DNA of 64,000 bases from Sphingobacterium cellulitidis (GTDB taxonomy: Bacteria; Bacteroidota; Bacteroidia; Sphingobacteriales; Sphingobacteriaceae). Positions 53,833-62,375 of this stretch are shown here, one piece after another. Position 1 is the stretch's first letter; each line of letters opens with the position of its first letter. A program made the translations under genes and the position numbers. The notes beneath the pieces are model-generated. The model saw only the letters and a program-made list of their open reading frames with translations, was not told the origin of the DNA and made no database searches. The stretch is from positions 1 to 64,000 of the forward strand of contig NOUX01000008.1 in assembly GCA_002245855.1 (NCBI GenBank), written 5' to 3'.

Positions 53833-54228
53833 ATGTCAGAACAAAAATATAAACCTGGTCAGATCGTGTGGGCTGACTTGACGACCAATCAGGCAGAATC
53901 CCTCAAGGAATTCTACAAAGATGTCCTTGGTTGGCAGGAATTCCCGGTCGCTATGAAGGATAATGAAGAGTCTTACAATGACTATGCAATGTTGTATGAT
54001 GAGAAGAATCCTGCAGGTGGAATATGTAATCAAAGAGGTGTCAACGCGAATATTCCGCCTCAATGGATCATGTATGTTTGTGTAGAAGATGTTGATGCTA
54101 CATTACAAAATGCTTTGGACCGTGGAGCAAAATTAGTGCATGAAAGCAAGAAGGCTGACGGCAGCCTTAATTATGTAATCATCCAGGACCCTGCTGGTGC
54201 ATTCTTTGGATTCGGAAAATTTCAATAA
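53833..54228 (+). CDS. VOC-family (glyoxalase-fold) protein
   Basis: A 131-residue pair of VOC beta-alpha-beta units (IVWADLTTNQAESLKEFYKDVLGW and VCVEDVDATLQNALDRGAKLV, ending IIQDPAGAFFGF). The usual first metal-binding His of glyoxalase I is replaced (WADLT), so it may not be an enzyme of that type. Nine bases after the AHSA1 gene; the next gene starts two bases after its stop. Confidence 0.85.
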   Translation: MSEQKYKPGQIVWADLTTNQAESLKEFYKDVLGWQEFPVAMKDNEESYNDYAMLYDEKNPAGGICNQRGVNANIPPQWIMYVCVEDVDATLQNALDRGAKLVHESKKADGSLNYVIIQDPAGAFFGFGKFQ

Positions 54229-54229
54229 A

Positions 54230-54682
54230 ATGAAAACAGTATATTTCTCTCAGCAAATCAATGCTGACCCTCAAAAAATCCATTCCATAATGCTTGATGA
54301 AGCAACCTACAGAGAGTGGACAAAACCCTTTAGTCCTACTTCCAATATAAAAGGTAATTGGACAGAAAATTCTACCATTAAATTCACCTCCCTAGACAAT
54401 AATGGAGATGAAGCAGGGATGATTTCTAGAGTAGAAAAAAATATCCCCGGTGAACTTGTTATTATTAGACACTTAGGAATGTTCGACAAAAACGGAGAAT
54501 ATTATGAAGGTGAAATGATAGACAATTGGAAGAATGCTTTGGAAATCTATCGTTTTAATAAAACTGATGATGGTACGAATGTTTTATGTTCGGTCGAGAT
54601 TTCTGATGAAGATGATCTTCATATGTTTGATCAATCCTGGCCTGAAGCCCTGAATATAGTAAAGCAACTTTCCGAAAAATAA
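54230..54682 (+). CDS. SRPBCC/AHSA1-type START-fold protein 3
   Basis: The start is set at ATG 54230 (MKTVYFSQQINADPQKIHSI), two bases past the VOC stop; about 150 residues. START-fold features include DEATYREWTKPFSP and the terminal FDQSWPEALNIVKQLSEK. It is part of a continuous run of short genes with gaps of 2-10 bases. Confidence 0.85.
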   Translation: MKTVYFSQQINADPQKIHSIMLDEATYREWTKPFSPTSNIKGNWTENSTIKFTSLDNNGDEAGMISRVEKNIPGELVIIRHLGMFDKNGEYYEGEMIDNWKNALEIYRFNKTDDGTNVLCSVEISDEDDLHMFDQSWPEALNIVKQLSEK

Positions 54683-54684
54683 TA

Positions 54685-55116
54685 ATGGCAAAAGTAAAAA
54701 CACAGTTTACAGATGAGGATGTTTATGACTTCATCGACCAATTGGATAATGAACAGAAAAAGCAAGATTCCATCGAGTTAATAAAACTTATGGAAGAAGC
54801 TACGGGCGAAAAGGCCAAAATGTTCGGACCAACAATTATTGGGTTTGGACAATATCATTATAAATATCCAACTGGTCACGAAGGTGATGCTCCCCTATTA
54901 GGCTTTTCTCCAAGAAAAGCAGCTATTTCATTATACGTATATACTGGTTGTGAACAGCATAAACACTTATTGGAAAATTTCGGTAAATACAAAATGGGAA
55001 AAGCTTGTATCTATGTCAAAAAACTTTCAGATGTAAATATTGATGTAATGAAGAATATGATGAAAGAATCAATCGACTTTATTTCTGAGAAATACACGAG
55101 GATTCACCCAAATTAA
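54685..55116 (+). CDS. DUF1801-domain protein
   Basis: A 143-residue single DUF1801 domain, recognised by KMFGPTIIGFGQYHYKYPTGHEGDAPLLGF and the Cys/Lys-rich YKMGKACIYVKKLSDV. It follows the AHSA1 gene by two bases. Function of the family unknown. Confidence 0.85.
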   Translation: MAKVKTQFTDEDVYDFIDQLDNEQKKQDSIELIKLMEEATGEKAKMFGPTIIGFGQYHYKYPTGHEGDAPLLGFSPRKAAISLYVYTGCEQHKHLLENFGKYKMGKACIYVKKLSDVNIDVMKNMMKESIDFISEKYTRIHPN

Positions 55117-55193
55117 AATGGTTTTAGTAAACAGTTGACAAACTGTTGTCACTTGGTTGGTCTAATTTTATTCTGCTAATAATAGATAATCAT

Positions 55194-55610
55194 ATGAAAA
55201 CTCATAGCACTAATTATTTTAACACATTGATTACCGTTGCGGAAGATTGTAAAGCCTTAAAAGGTGAAATTCCCCCATTAAAAATCGATAAACTGACAGT
55301 TGCAAATATGCAATTTGATAGATTAATCAATAACCCCCATCAAATAAACTCCGATGATCTGATTTTTGACATCTATGCCAATAGAAATGATTTATTGGAA
55401 GGAGAATTAGAGCATGAAAAGACAAAGTTTTATTCGAAAGGACAAGCTTGTCTGCGTACTTCTCCTCTTGCCAAAACCTATGGATGGGGAATTTATTATG
55501 ACGCAGAAGGTAAAATTAGATTAATTGATAGTTCTTCAGATGAATACCAAGAATTGTTGCAAGATAATTCCATCAAAAAACTTCCAGCAATGAGATCATC
55601 CAAAAAATAA
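55194..55610 (+). CDS. DUF6157 family protein
   Basis: The start is set at ATG 55194 (MKTHSTNYFNTLITVAEDCK), 138 residues. Key segments are FDIYANRNDL, FYSKGQACLRTSPLAKTYGWGI and SSDEYQELL, which fit DUF6157 (function unknown). A short inverted repeat (TGACA-N6-TGTCA, 55136-55151) precedes the start. It is part of the small-protein cluster. Confidence 0.82.
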   Translation: MKTHSTNYFNTLITVAEDCKALKGEIPPLKIDKLTVANMQFDRLINNPHQINSDDLIFDIYANRNDLLEGELEHEKTKFYSKGQACLRTSPLAKTYGWGIYYDAEGKIRLIDSSSDEYQELLQDNSIKKLPAMRSSKK

Positions 55611-55645
55611 TTGACCAATCCTAAAATGATTTTCAAATTTCATTT

Positions 55646-55661
55646 CTTGCCCTATGGCAAG
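55646..55661. promoter_or_regulatory. Palindrome CTTGCC-N4-GGCAAG upstream of an AHSA1 gene
   Basis: A perfect six-base dyad with a four-base spacer, 64 bases ahead of the ATG at 55726. Matches the site at 53340-53355 in 10 of the 12 arm positions. Confidence 0.45.
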
Positions 55662-55725
55662 TGGATTCCATCGATAGCAGCGTAACTTAGTTTTAGTAAA
55701 TAAAAGAGCACCAAATTTAATCGTC

Positions 55726-56211
55726 ATGGAAAAGAAATTTCAATATCAAATCAAAGAAAAGGAAGTTATTATCACTCGTCAATTTGAAGCGTCTCAAAAT
55801 CAAGTTTGGAATGCGTTTACGGACTCTAAAATTTTAGATCAATGGTGGGCACCAAAGCCTTGGAAATGTAATACCAAGGAACAAGATTTTTCTGTTGGAG
55901 GTCGTTGGTTATATAATATGTCCGGTCCCAATGGTGAAATTCATTGGTCTTATTTAGATTACACCGCAATAAACCCCCAAAATTCTTACACCGGCTTAGA
56001 TGGCTTTTGTGATGAAAATGGAAATCAAAATTCGGAGTTCCCAAGTTCGGAATGGAAAAATGAATTTACATTCGAAAATGGAATCTGTACAGTCACATCT
56101 TCCTGTAAGTATGATAAAGAAGAAACCTTACAAGCTTATTTAAAAATGGGTTTCCTGGAAGGCTATGAAATGGGATTGAACAATCTGGAAGAACTATTAA
56201 AAAGGCAATAA
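55726..56211 (+). CDS. SRPBCC/AHSA1-type START-fold protein 4
   Basis: A 161-residue START-fold protein with the strongest AHSA1 signature of the cluster: ITRQFEASQNQVWNAFTDSKILDQWWAPKPW, SVGGRWLYNMSGPNGE and LKMGFLEGYEMGLNNLEELL. Preceded by a palindromic site and likely to have its own promoter. Confidence 0.9.
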   Translation: MEKKFQYQIKEKEVIITRQFEASQNQVWNAFTDSKILDQWWAPKPWKCNTKEQDFSVGGRWLYNMSGPNGEIHWSYLDYTAINPQNSYTGLDGFCDENGNQNSEFPSSEWKNEFTFENGICTVTSSCKYDKEETLQAYLKMGFLEGYEMGLNNLEELLKRQ

Positions 56212-56259
56212 AATTAGATAAACACATTAATTAATATAAACTACTAAAATCAAAAAATT

Positions 56260-56706
56260 ATGACAAAGGTTCATGCCTATTTAAATTTTAACGGTGATTG
56301 TAAAGAGGCTTTTGATTTCTATCAAAAAGTCTTCAAAACTGAAAGTTCAGGCAAATATTTATTTGATGATATGCCTGCGGACCCTAATTTCCCACCTTTG
56401 CCCGAGGATGCTAAAGGTAAAGTGATGCATACTTCTATTCGGATCAATCCAGATTGTATGCTTATGGGTTCTGACGTTGTCGAAGGTTTTGGCCATAAAT
56501 TAACAAATGGCAACTCAACCTATATCATGCTTGATGTAGAATCTCCAGAGGAAGCAAAGGAACTTTTTGCAGCACTATCAGAAGGTGCAAAACAAATTGA
56601 AATGCCTTTAGAAGAAACTTTCTTCGCTGAATTATACTCCTCATTCCAGGATAAATTCGGAATCCAATGGATGATTCACTTCGAAGGAAACAAAAAAATG
56701 GGATAA
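56260..56706 (+). CDS. PhnB-like VOC protein
   Basis: A 148-residue PhnB/3-demethylubiquinone methyltransferase-like VOC domain: AYLNFNGDCKEAFDFYQKVFKTE, ADPNFPPLPEDAKGKVMHTSIRI, MLMGSDVVEGFG, and GIQWMIHFEGNKKM. Despite the pipeline name, members are VOC-fold proteins without known methyltransferase activity. A strong terminator follows, which splits the cluster into two transcripts. Confidence 0.88.
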   Translation: MTKVHAYLNFNGDCKEAFDFYQKVFKTESSGKYLFDDMPADPNFPPLPEDAKGKVMHTSIRINPDCMLMGSDVVEGFGHKLTNGNSTYIMLDVESPEEAKELFAALSEGAKQIEMPLEETFFAELYSSFQDKFGIQWMIHFEGNKKMG

Positions 56707-56732
56707 TTTTCTATAGTAAAAATCACATTAAT

Positions 56733-56764
56733 AATCAGTAACGCATAATTAAGCGTTACTGATT
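56733..56764 (+). terminator. Intrinsic terminator after the PhnB-like gene
   Basis: AATCAGTAACGC and GCGTTACTGATT form a perfect 12-base stem with an eight-base loop, 27 bases past the stop at 56706. The tail TTATTAA is only moderately T-rich. Confidence 0.75.
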
Positions 56765-56789
56765 TATTAAAACTATTGAACGATAGTAC

Positions 56790-57149
56790 ATGGGAAGAAT
56801 CAATCTCAAAGCTGGAAAATATATTGTTCTTAAAATTCCAATGCACCTATTTGAGGATACATTGCACTTCTATCGAGATATCCTTCTGATGGATGTTGAG
56901 GTAAAGGCTAGTTTTAATGCTAAAAAAACTAAATCAGCAATAATCGCCTTTGGTAATAACACCTTAAGATTGGAAGCAGAAGACCAGCAATTAGAATCTA
57001 ATATTCTGCTGGAATTATCAACGGATCAAATGGCTTCCGCAATTGAATATTTTAAGGCAAATGAAGTTCAAATTGAAAACTCCGAAGCTTCTAATCACTA
57101 TTTAAAGGATCCCGCAGGAAATTTGATTTACCTGTCAACTAAAGATTGA
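56790..57149 (+). CDS. Single-unit VOC-family protein
   Basis: A 119-residue VOC fold: VLKIPMHLFEDTLHFYRDILLMDV and the ending SNHYLKDPAGNLIYLSTK. The metal site looks incomplete. No substrate is evident. It lies right after a terminator and before the double PhnB-like gene. Confidence 0.8.
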   Translation: MGRINLKAGKYIVLKIPMHLFEDTLHFYRDILLMDVEVKASFNAKKTKSAIIAFGNNTLRLEAEDQQLESNILLELSTDQMASAIEYFKANEVQIENSEASNHYLKDPAGNLIYLSTKD

Positions 57150-57313
57150 GAGACAAAACAAATGCTGATGTAAATCTGTGTTAATGGATAATTCATCATC
57201 CTGAAAACTTTACGAAATAAAAAATTGAGTTTCAATAAATCATAACCGCCATGTCTATTATCGAAGAAATTATTCTACTTACTCAATTCAAGGACATATT
57301 AAACTATAAAACA

Positions 57314-58138
57314 ATGGCAAATAAAATAATACCTTCGCTTTGGTTTGACAATCAGGCAAAAGAAGCTTTTGACTATTATACCGATGTATTTCCAAATAGT
57401 TCAATCATAAAAGATAACGGAGTTGTCGTAGAAGTCAATATTATGGGACTTAACTTTATTGGAATCAATGGTGGACCGGTATTTATACCTACTCCGGCGA
57501 TTTCCTTTATGCCGGTCTTTGAAAATAAAGATGAAATTGATACCATCTGGAATAAATTGCTCGATGGCGGTCAGGTTCTTATGCCCTTGCAACAATATCC
57601 CTTCTCAGAATATTATGGCTGGATTTGTGATAAATATGGGTACAACTGGCAACTCTATTTTGGAAAATTAAGGGATGTCAATAATCAAACGGTGGTTCCT
57701 ACTTTAATGTTCTGTGCAGAACAACAAGGTAAATGTAAGGATGCATTGAAATTCTATGCAGATTTATTCCCTGATTTTGAATTACAAGGCGTTCTAGAAT
57801 ATTCCGAAGGTCCAACTAAAGGGCAGGTTCAGCATGCTCAATTTATTGCAAATGATGTTACAATGGCTGCAACAGATTCTGGAGTTCCGCAACCTTTCAC
57901 TTTCAATGAAGCAACATCCTTAACAATCCTATGTAAGGACCAAGAAGAAATTGATTATTATTGGAATAAAATTATTGCAAACGGTGAGGAAAGCATGTGT
58001 GGTTGGTGTAAAGATCAATTTGGGGTCAGCTGGCAAGTTGTACCAAAAGATATCAACAAATTGCTTCAAAACCCGAATGCCGCTCAAGCCTTAATGAAAA
58101 TGAAGAAAATTGAAATCAATCAACTAAGAGATGCCTAA
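57314..58138 (+). CDS. Double PhnB-like VOC protein
   Basis: The start is set at ATG 57314 (MANKIIPSLWFDNQAKEAFD), about 274 residues; ATG 57251 upstream adds 21 residues that do not look like family sequence. Two VOC/PhnB domains in tandem (about 1-120 and 128-255), each ending in a W-Q-L/V pattern (NWQLYFG and SWQVVP). The shared CGWCKDQFGVSWQ is typical of the 3-demethylubiquinone-like branch. Function unknown. The next gene overlaps by eight bases. Confidence 0.85.
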   Translation: MANKIIPSLWFDNQAKEAFDYYTDVFPNSSIIKDNGVVVEVNIMGLNFIGINGGPVFIPTPAISFMPVFENKDEIDTIWNKLLDGGQVLMPLQQYPFSEYYGWICDKYGYNWQLYFGKLRDVNNQTVVPTLMFCAEQQGKCKDALKFYADLFPDFELQGVLEYSEGPTKGQVQHAQFIANDVTMAATDSGVPQPFTFNEATSLTILCKDQEEIDYYWNKIIANGEESMCGWCKDQFGVSWQVVPKDINKLLQNPNAAQALMKMKKIEINQLRDA

Positions 58139-58679
58139 TAAAAATGACTCCATCTATATCATTTTTCTACGGGCAGTAAATGTTTCAGGAAAAAATTTAA
58201 TAAAAATGGCTGATTTAAAGGCCAAGTTATTAAAATCTGGCTTTAGGGACGTTCAGACCTATATTCAAAGTGGAAATATAGTCCTAAAGTCAGATTTAAA
58301 CAAAGTTCAGCTTACTGAGCGTATAAATAAGCTCATCATGGATGAATTTGGATTAGACTTATCCATTTTCATACTTTCAGAAGCAGAATTGAATGATGCT
58401 TTACAAAACTGTCCTTTTCCCAGTGAATTTCCCGGCAATCGGGTTTTCATCACCTTCTTAAATAAAAAACCGCAAAATTCAGACACTGATAATTTTAAGC
58501 AGATAGACCTTGGAGAAGAGAAATATCATCTTCACGAACAAATATTATACTTCTATTTACCTGATGGAATGGCAAATAGTAAATTGAATAATAATTTTAT
58601 TGAGAAAAAATTAAAAGTAATAGCTACCGGTAGAAATACGAATACTGTAAACAAAATGCTAACTTTGATTTCAAAATAA
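58131..58679 (+). CDS. DUF1697 family protein
   Basis: A 182-residue DUF1697 protein: IIFLRAVNVSGKNLIKMADLKAKL, FRDVQTYIQSGNIVLKSD and the C-terminal ATGRNTNTVNKMLTL. The function of the family is unknown. It overlaps the preceding VOC gene by eight bases, which indicates cotranslation. Confidence 0.9.
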   Translation: MPNKNDSIYIIFLRAVNVSGKNLIKMADLKAKLLKSGFRDVQTYIQSGNIVLKSDLNKVQLTERINKLIMDEFGLDLSIFILSEAELNDALQNCPFPSEFPGNRVFITFLNKKPQNSDTDNFKQIDLGEEKYHLHEQILYFYLPDGMANSKLNNNFIEKKLKVIATGRNTNTVNKMLTLISK

Positions 58680-58706
58680 TTAAGAAAAAAACCAATTTAT
58701 CAAACT

Positions 58707-59228
58707 ATGAAATTCATTAAATATTTCCTTTTGACTGTACTAGGTATAGTTGCATTGATTCTGTTAGTGGCTGCATTTGTACCAAAGGATTTCCATGCGG
58801 GTAGCGAAATAACAATCAATAAACCCAAAGCTCAAGTCTTTGATTACGTTAAATTAATCAAGAATCAGGGAAATTACGATAACTGGTCTCGACAAGACCC
58901 AAATATTCAACGTAATTATGAAGGTACTGATGGAACACCTGGATTTATTTACACTTGGAAAAGTAAAAAAGTAGGCGACGGAAAACAAGTAATTACCAAG
59001 GTGGATTCATCAAATGGCCGTATCGATATGGATTTATTCTTTAATGGGACTGGCGATGCAAACAAGTCATTTATGCAAGTCAATGAAATCGACCCACAAA
59101 CCTCAAAAGTTATTTGGGAAATTGATGGTAAAATGCCTTATCCATTCAATGTCATGGGGCTTTTCTTCGATATGAACAAAGATTTTGATGCCGGATTAAG
59201 CCACTTAAAAGAAATCTTAGAAAAATAA
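58707..59228 (+). CDS. Membrane-anchored SRPBCC/START-fold protein
   Basis: A 173-residue START-fold protein with an N-terminal membrane helix (about 5-27, LLTVLGIVALILLVAAFVPK), so it faces the periplasm as an anchored domain. Segments: SEITINKPKAQVFDYVKLIK, YEGTDGTPGFIYTWKS, FDAGLSHLKEILEK. Typical of polyketide cyclase-like START proteins in Bacteroidetes. Confidence 0.87.
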   Translation: MKFIKYFLLTVLGIVALILLVAAFVPKDFHAGSEITINKPKAQVFDYVKLIKNQGNYDNWSRQDPNIQRNYEGTDGTPGFIYTWKSKKVGDGKQVITKVDSSNGRIDMDLFFNGTGDANKSFMQVNEIDPQTSKVIWEIDGKMPYPFNVMGLFFDMNKDFDAGLSHLKEILEK

Positions 59229-59340
59229 TTAATATCCAACATCTAGCCTATTGTTACTTCGAGAATACATCCATTTGAGTATAAAAAACTAGAATTTAAC
59301 AATCCCTGTGAATTCTACTCCAATGGAGTTGGATAAGATT

Positions 59341-59382
59341 AAAAAATCAGATTTCTATTTAAATGGAAATCTGATTTTTTTT
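59341..59382 (+). terminator. Intrinsic terminator of the START/VOC cluster
   Basis: AAAAAATCAGATTTC and GAAATCTGATTTTTTTT form a long stem around an AT loop with a long T-run. It lies about 110 bases past the stop at 59228. Confidence 0.85.
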
Positions 59383-59423
59383 CAAGAATATTCTCTACAT
59401 TTATTTGACTAATTATTGATGAT

Positions 59424-59963
59424 ATGAAAAATTATCTAATACTTTTTCTTTGTATTGGCTTCTTCTCCTGCCAGAACAATAATCAACAGAAAAAGCAAGA
59501 TCCACTTGATACGCTTGCCAATATTGATTTCGACAAAAGTCCCATTGGTAAAGAGGTTGGATGTAAATGGCTGAAAGATAGCATAGAAAGTTATTTCAAC
59601 AACAATGCTAGCTTAGAAGGAATGCAAGTATTGACCACCCCTGATTATTACAATTTCAAACTCGACGCCATGAATACCGGACTCGATATTGATAGCAGCA
59701 TTACCGAATTTGAATTAAGACAAAAATGGGCATCGAAGTTTGATATTGACTCCATTAGCCTCGGACATGGATTCTTAATATCTGCTCAAGATTGGGGGAA
59801 AATTCAAGTCTCTGGTTGTGAACTTCTCAATGAAAATGCACAAGAACTGGACCTGAAAGTTATTATCTCAGATTGCCAATTCCAAACGGATTACCATAGA
59901 GATATTAAATTAGTAATGGAGAATAATCAAATTAAAATCGCGAATGTAAAAGAATACGACTAA
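59424..59963 (+). CDS. Putative lipoprotein of unknown function
   Basis: A 179-residue lipoprotein (signal, lipobox FFSC at about residue 16, then an Asn/Gln-rich linker). The mature part has a mixed strand pattern (GHGFLISAQDWGKIQVSGCELL). No family recognised. Its stop overlaps the convergent serine hydrolase gene by four bases. Confidence 0.7.
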   Translation: MKNYLILFLCIGFFSCQNNNQQKKQDPLDTLANIDFDKSPIGKEVGCKWLKDSIESYFNNNASLEGMQVLTTPDYYNFKLDAMNTGLDIDSSITEFELRQKWASKFDIDSISLGHGFLISAQDWGKIQVSGCELLNENAQELDLKVIISDCQFQTDYHRDIKLVMENNQIKIANVKEYD

Positions 59964-61087
59964 TATTTATTCGCATAAACATCACTCAACCATTTAAAAA
60001 TTGGTTTGTCAACTAATCCTTGGATCCGAATATCTAAGGATTTTAAGACCTCGTCTATAAATGGTTCTATGATTTGATCATCCCGATTACTAAACAGGCT
60101 CAAATGAAGATTTTTGGCAGGAATACTCAATACAAAATTGTTAAAGCCTGTGCTTTCACCTGAATGAAAATACACAAAATCACCATCCTGATCTTTGCCG
60201 ACAAACTTACCCATACTATAAAAAAATGATGGATTGATGGCACTATAATTATCTACAAAAATTCGGCTAAACAAAGAATCATCCTTTAATCTTTGAAAAT
60301 ATGCCTGGTCCCATTTTTTATACTCTTCAGCTGAAGTATACACTCCCCCATCTCCTTTTGTAGCACTTGTTATGCTTTGATCCGCAAATACAAACTGGTC
60401 TTCATTCAAATGGTATCCAAATGCCCTATCTTTTATATTATCTGCCGGTGAATAAACGATTGAATGTTCCATTTTCAATGGCTGGAAAAACTTCTCCTGA
60501 ACATATTCACTAAATCCTTGCCCTGAAACTTTCTCAACAATTAACGCCAAAAGACAATATGCGGTATTACTATATCGAAACTGTGATCCTGGAGCAAAAT
60601 AAACTCGATCTAGAGGTTCAACCAATTTAAGCACATCAGAATCACTCAGCTGTGCTTCTTGATTCTCTGGAATTAACTCTTCGTAATCAACAATTCCAGA
60701 GGTATGATTCAATAATTGGAAAACTGAAGCTTTCCTAACTTCAGCACGTAATCCAGGAAAGAACTCCGAAATATACGTTGAAACATTTAATTTCTTGTCC
60801 TGTACCAATTGATATATCGCTGCAGCCGTAAATTGCTTACTCACAGAGGCCATTCGAAAATTACTGTAATCATCAATTTCCTTTCCTGATTTTAAATCTC
60901 CTTTCCCTGCCCTTACAGCATGAATTACCTCAGCTTTATTGTTAAATATTTGAAGCATAATCCCTGGATTATCCTGCGATGAATAATATTTATCTACGAT
61001 ACGATCTATTTTTGCATTCACTCCCTCTTGTGAGTAACCTCTTTGTAGACAAAACACTAAAACAATAAAGACGATGATATTCTTCAT
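59960..61087 (-). CDS. Serine hydrolase of the beta-lactamase class C family
   Basis: A 375-residue exported protein (signal to about residue 20, GYSQ). Active-site SxxK is Ser81-Val-Ser-Lys84, the YxN motif is Tyr172-Ser-Asn174, and the third box is HSGES near residue 312 in place of KTG. Such proteins are D-amino-peptidases, esterases or PBP-like enzymes more often than true beta-lactamases. Single gene. Confidence 0.87.
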   Translation of the reverse strand: MKNIIVFIVLVFCLQRGYSQEGVNAKIDRIVDKYYSSQDNPGIMLQIFNNKAEVIHAVRAGKGDLKSGKEIDDYSNFRMASVSKQFTAAAIYQLVQDKKLNVSTYISEFFPGLRAEVRKASVFQLLNHTSGIVDYEELIPENQEAQLSDSDVLKLVEPLDRVYFAPGSQFRYSNTAYCLLALIVEKVSGQGFSEYVQEKFFQPLKMEHSIVYSPADNIKDRAFGYHLNEDQFVFADQSITSATKGDGGVYTSAEEYKKWDQAYFQRLKDDSLFSRIFVDNYSAINPSFFYSMGKFVGKDQDGDFVYFHSGESTGFNNFVLSIPAKNLHLSLFSNRDDQIIEPFIDEVLKSLDIRIQGLVDKPIFKWLSDVYANKY

Positions 61088-61211
61088 AATTCGGATTTTT
61101 TTAATTGTCCAATATAAATATTAATATTTTGGAACTAATATATCCTAAATAAAAAATAGGCATTAATTTACATTAACACCTATTCCTAACTTATACTTTA
61201 TTTGACCTAAT

Positions 61212-61592
61212 TTACATTTGAATTCCAGTTGTTCTAAACTTACGATATCGATCGATTTCATCCGCCAACTTTGAAATTGCAAACCCTACAATGGAAGCAT
61301 CATCCAACCATCCTAATACAGGGATGATATCCGGAATAGCATCTATTGGAGAAACAACATATAAGATTGTTCCTACGATGATTGACATATTCCATTTGTT
61401 CATTTTATATTTTCCTGAAAATGTATCCTTAATCATGGAAATCAATAATTTGAACTCATTTGTCTTGCCTTCCAAATGCTCTGCTTTTACCTCGGCTATC
61501 TCAATATCTTCGTTTGTTAATTTTCTATTTTTAAAAGTATTAAACAGTAACAATGCCCTGTTAAAATAGTTTTTCTTCATTCTGTTTTCCAT
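61212..61592 (-). CDS. YkvA family (DUF1232) protein
   Basis: About 122-126 residues (ATG at 61592 or 61580). The DUF1232 core is LYVVSPIDAIPDIIPVLGWLDDASIVGFAISKL, with a membrane-associated hydrophobic stretch. Function unknown. Upstream on the minus strand lie the tandem non-coding units. Confidence 0.9.
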   Translation of the reverse strand: MENRMKKNYFNRALLLFNTFKNRKLTNEDIEIAEVKAEHLEGKTNEFKLLISMIKDTFSGKYKMNKWNMSIIVGTILYVVSPIDAIPDIIPVLGWLDDASIVGFAISKLADEIDRYRKFRTTGIQM

Positions 61593-61724
61593 CAGTTTTT
61601 TATATGACCTAACAAATGTAAAACGGTTTAATCCATAAAAGATTATTTTCTACAAAATTTTACAAAACCCATATTCATTTATTAATGCAGTTTATTCTAA
61701 GATTCCAATAAAAAGGATAAGGTT
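61593..61724. other. Upstream region of the YkvA gene
   Basis: AT-rich DNA between the YkvA start and the first tandem unit. No exact promoter match or open frame was found. Confidence 0.5.
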
Positions 61725-61890
61725 AATAAACATTTTTCAATCAGCACACAATAAGCTGAATATAAAATCGTTATAATTAGACTAAAGAGGTTATTTTAAA
61801 ATCCTTAAGACATTAGTTTTATGAAGAAAAAGTTAAGATAACTTTTTAACGAAAAGGTTGACAATCGAAAAATGTCAACCTTTTCAATTT
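61725..61890 (+). repeat. Tandem unit, copy 0 (diverged)
   Basis: This stretch aligns with the 218-base units to its right over CGTTA-TAATTA, GGTTATTTTA and AGATAACTTTTTAA, with small gaps. It ends in a perfect 12-base hairpin at 61852-61884 (AAAAGGTTGACA / TGTCAACCTTTT), T-rich after it. It is clearly older than copies 1 and 2. Confidence 0.7.
61852..61884 (+). terminator. Terminator hairpin of copy 0
   Basis: AAAAGGTTGACA and TGTCAACCTTTT pair perfectly around a nine-base loop. Compared with the hairpins of copies 1 and 2, two stem pairs changed on both sides (A-T to G-C and T-A to C-G), so pairing was conserved. Confidence 0.8.
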
Positions 61891-61910
61891 TTCACACTTT
61901 GACATAAAAT

Positions 61911-62128
61911 ATTTTTTATAAAAAAATCCCCCTCCAATCGGTAAAAACAGCATTATTAAAAAAATATTAAAAAAAAGTTAAGACCTACACAATATTCCTA
62001 ATATCAGGGCGTTATTAATTATACAAAAAAGGTTATTTTATTTTCAGTTATGACGTGAGTTATAATAAAGAAATAAAGAAGATAACTTTTTAAAGAAAGA
62101 GGTCGACTGTAAAAAGTTGACCTCTTTT
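61911..62128 (+). repeat. 218-base tandem unit, copy 1
   Basis: Period 218 with copy 2; the two differ at about six positions by eye. No open frame of note. It ends in a terminator-like hairpin with a single G-T pair (62096-62127, AAAGAGGTCGAC / GTTGACCTCTTT) followed by a T-rich tail on the plus strand. A small transcribed RNA is the simplest reading; no clear promoter was recognised. Confidence 0.8.
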
Positions 62129-62346
62129 ATTTTTTATAAAAAAACCTACCTCCAATCGGCAAAAACAGCATTATTAAAAAAATATTAAAAAAAAGTTAAG
62201 ACCTACACAATATTCCAAATATCAGGGCGTTATTAATTATACAAAAAAGGTTATTTTATTTTCAGTTATGACGTGAGTTATTATAAAGAAATAAAGAAGA
62301 TAACTTTTTAAAGAAAGAGGTCGACTGTAAAAAGTTGACCTCTTTT
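62129..62346 (+). repeat. 218-base tandem unit, copy 2
   Basis: Near-identical to copy 1, ending in the same hairpin (62314-62345). It lies 30 bases before the end of the convergent-side DAO gene (stop at 62376), and its hairpin may also end that transcript on the minus strand. Confidence 0.8.
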
Positions 62347-62375
62347 AATTTTTCTTATCTATTTCAGCAATTTTG

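Noticed and set aside
61725..62346. CRISPR array
   Set aside because: The repeats have a 218-base period without short repeat/spacer structure and no cas genes are present.
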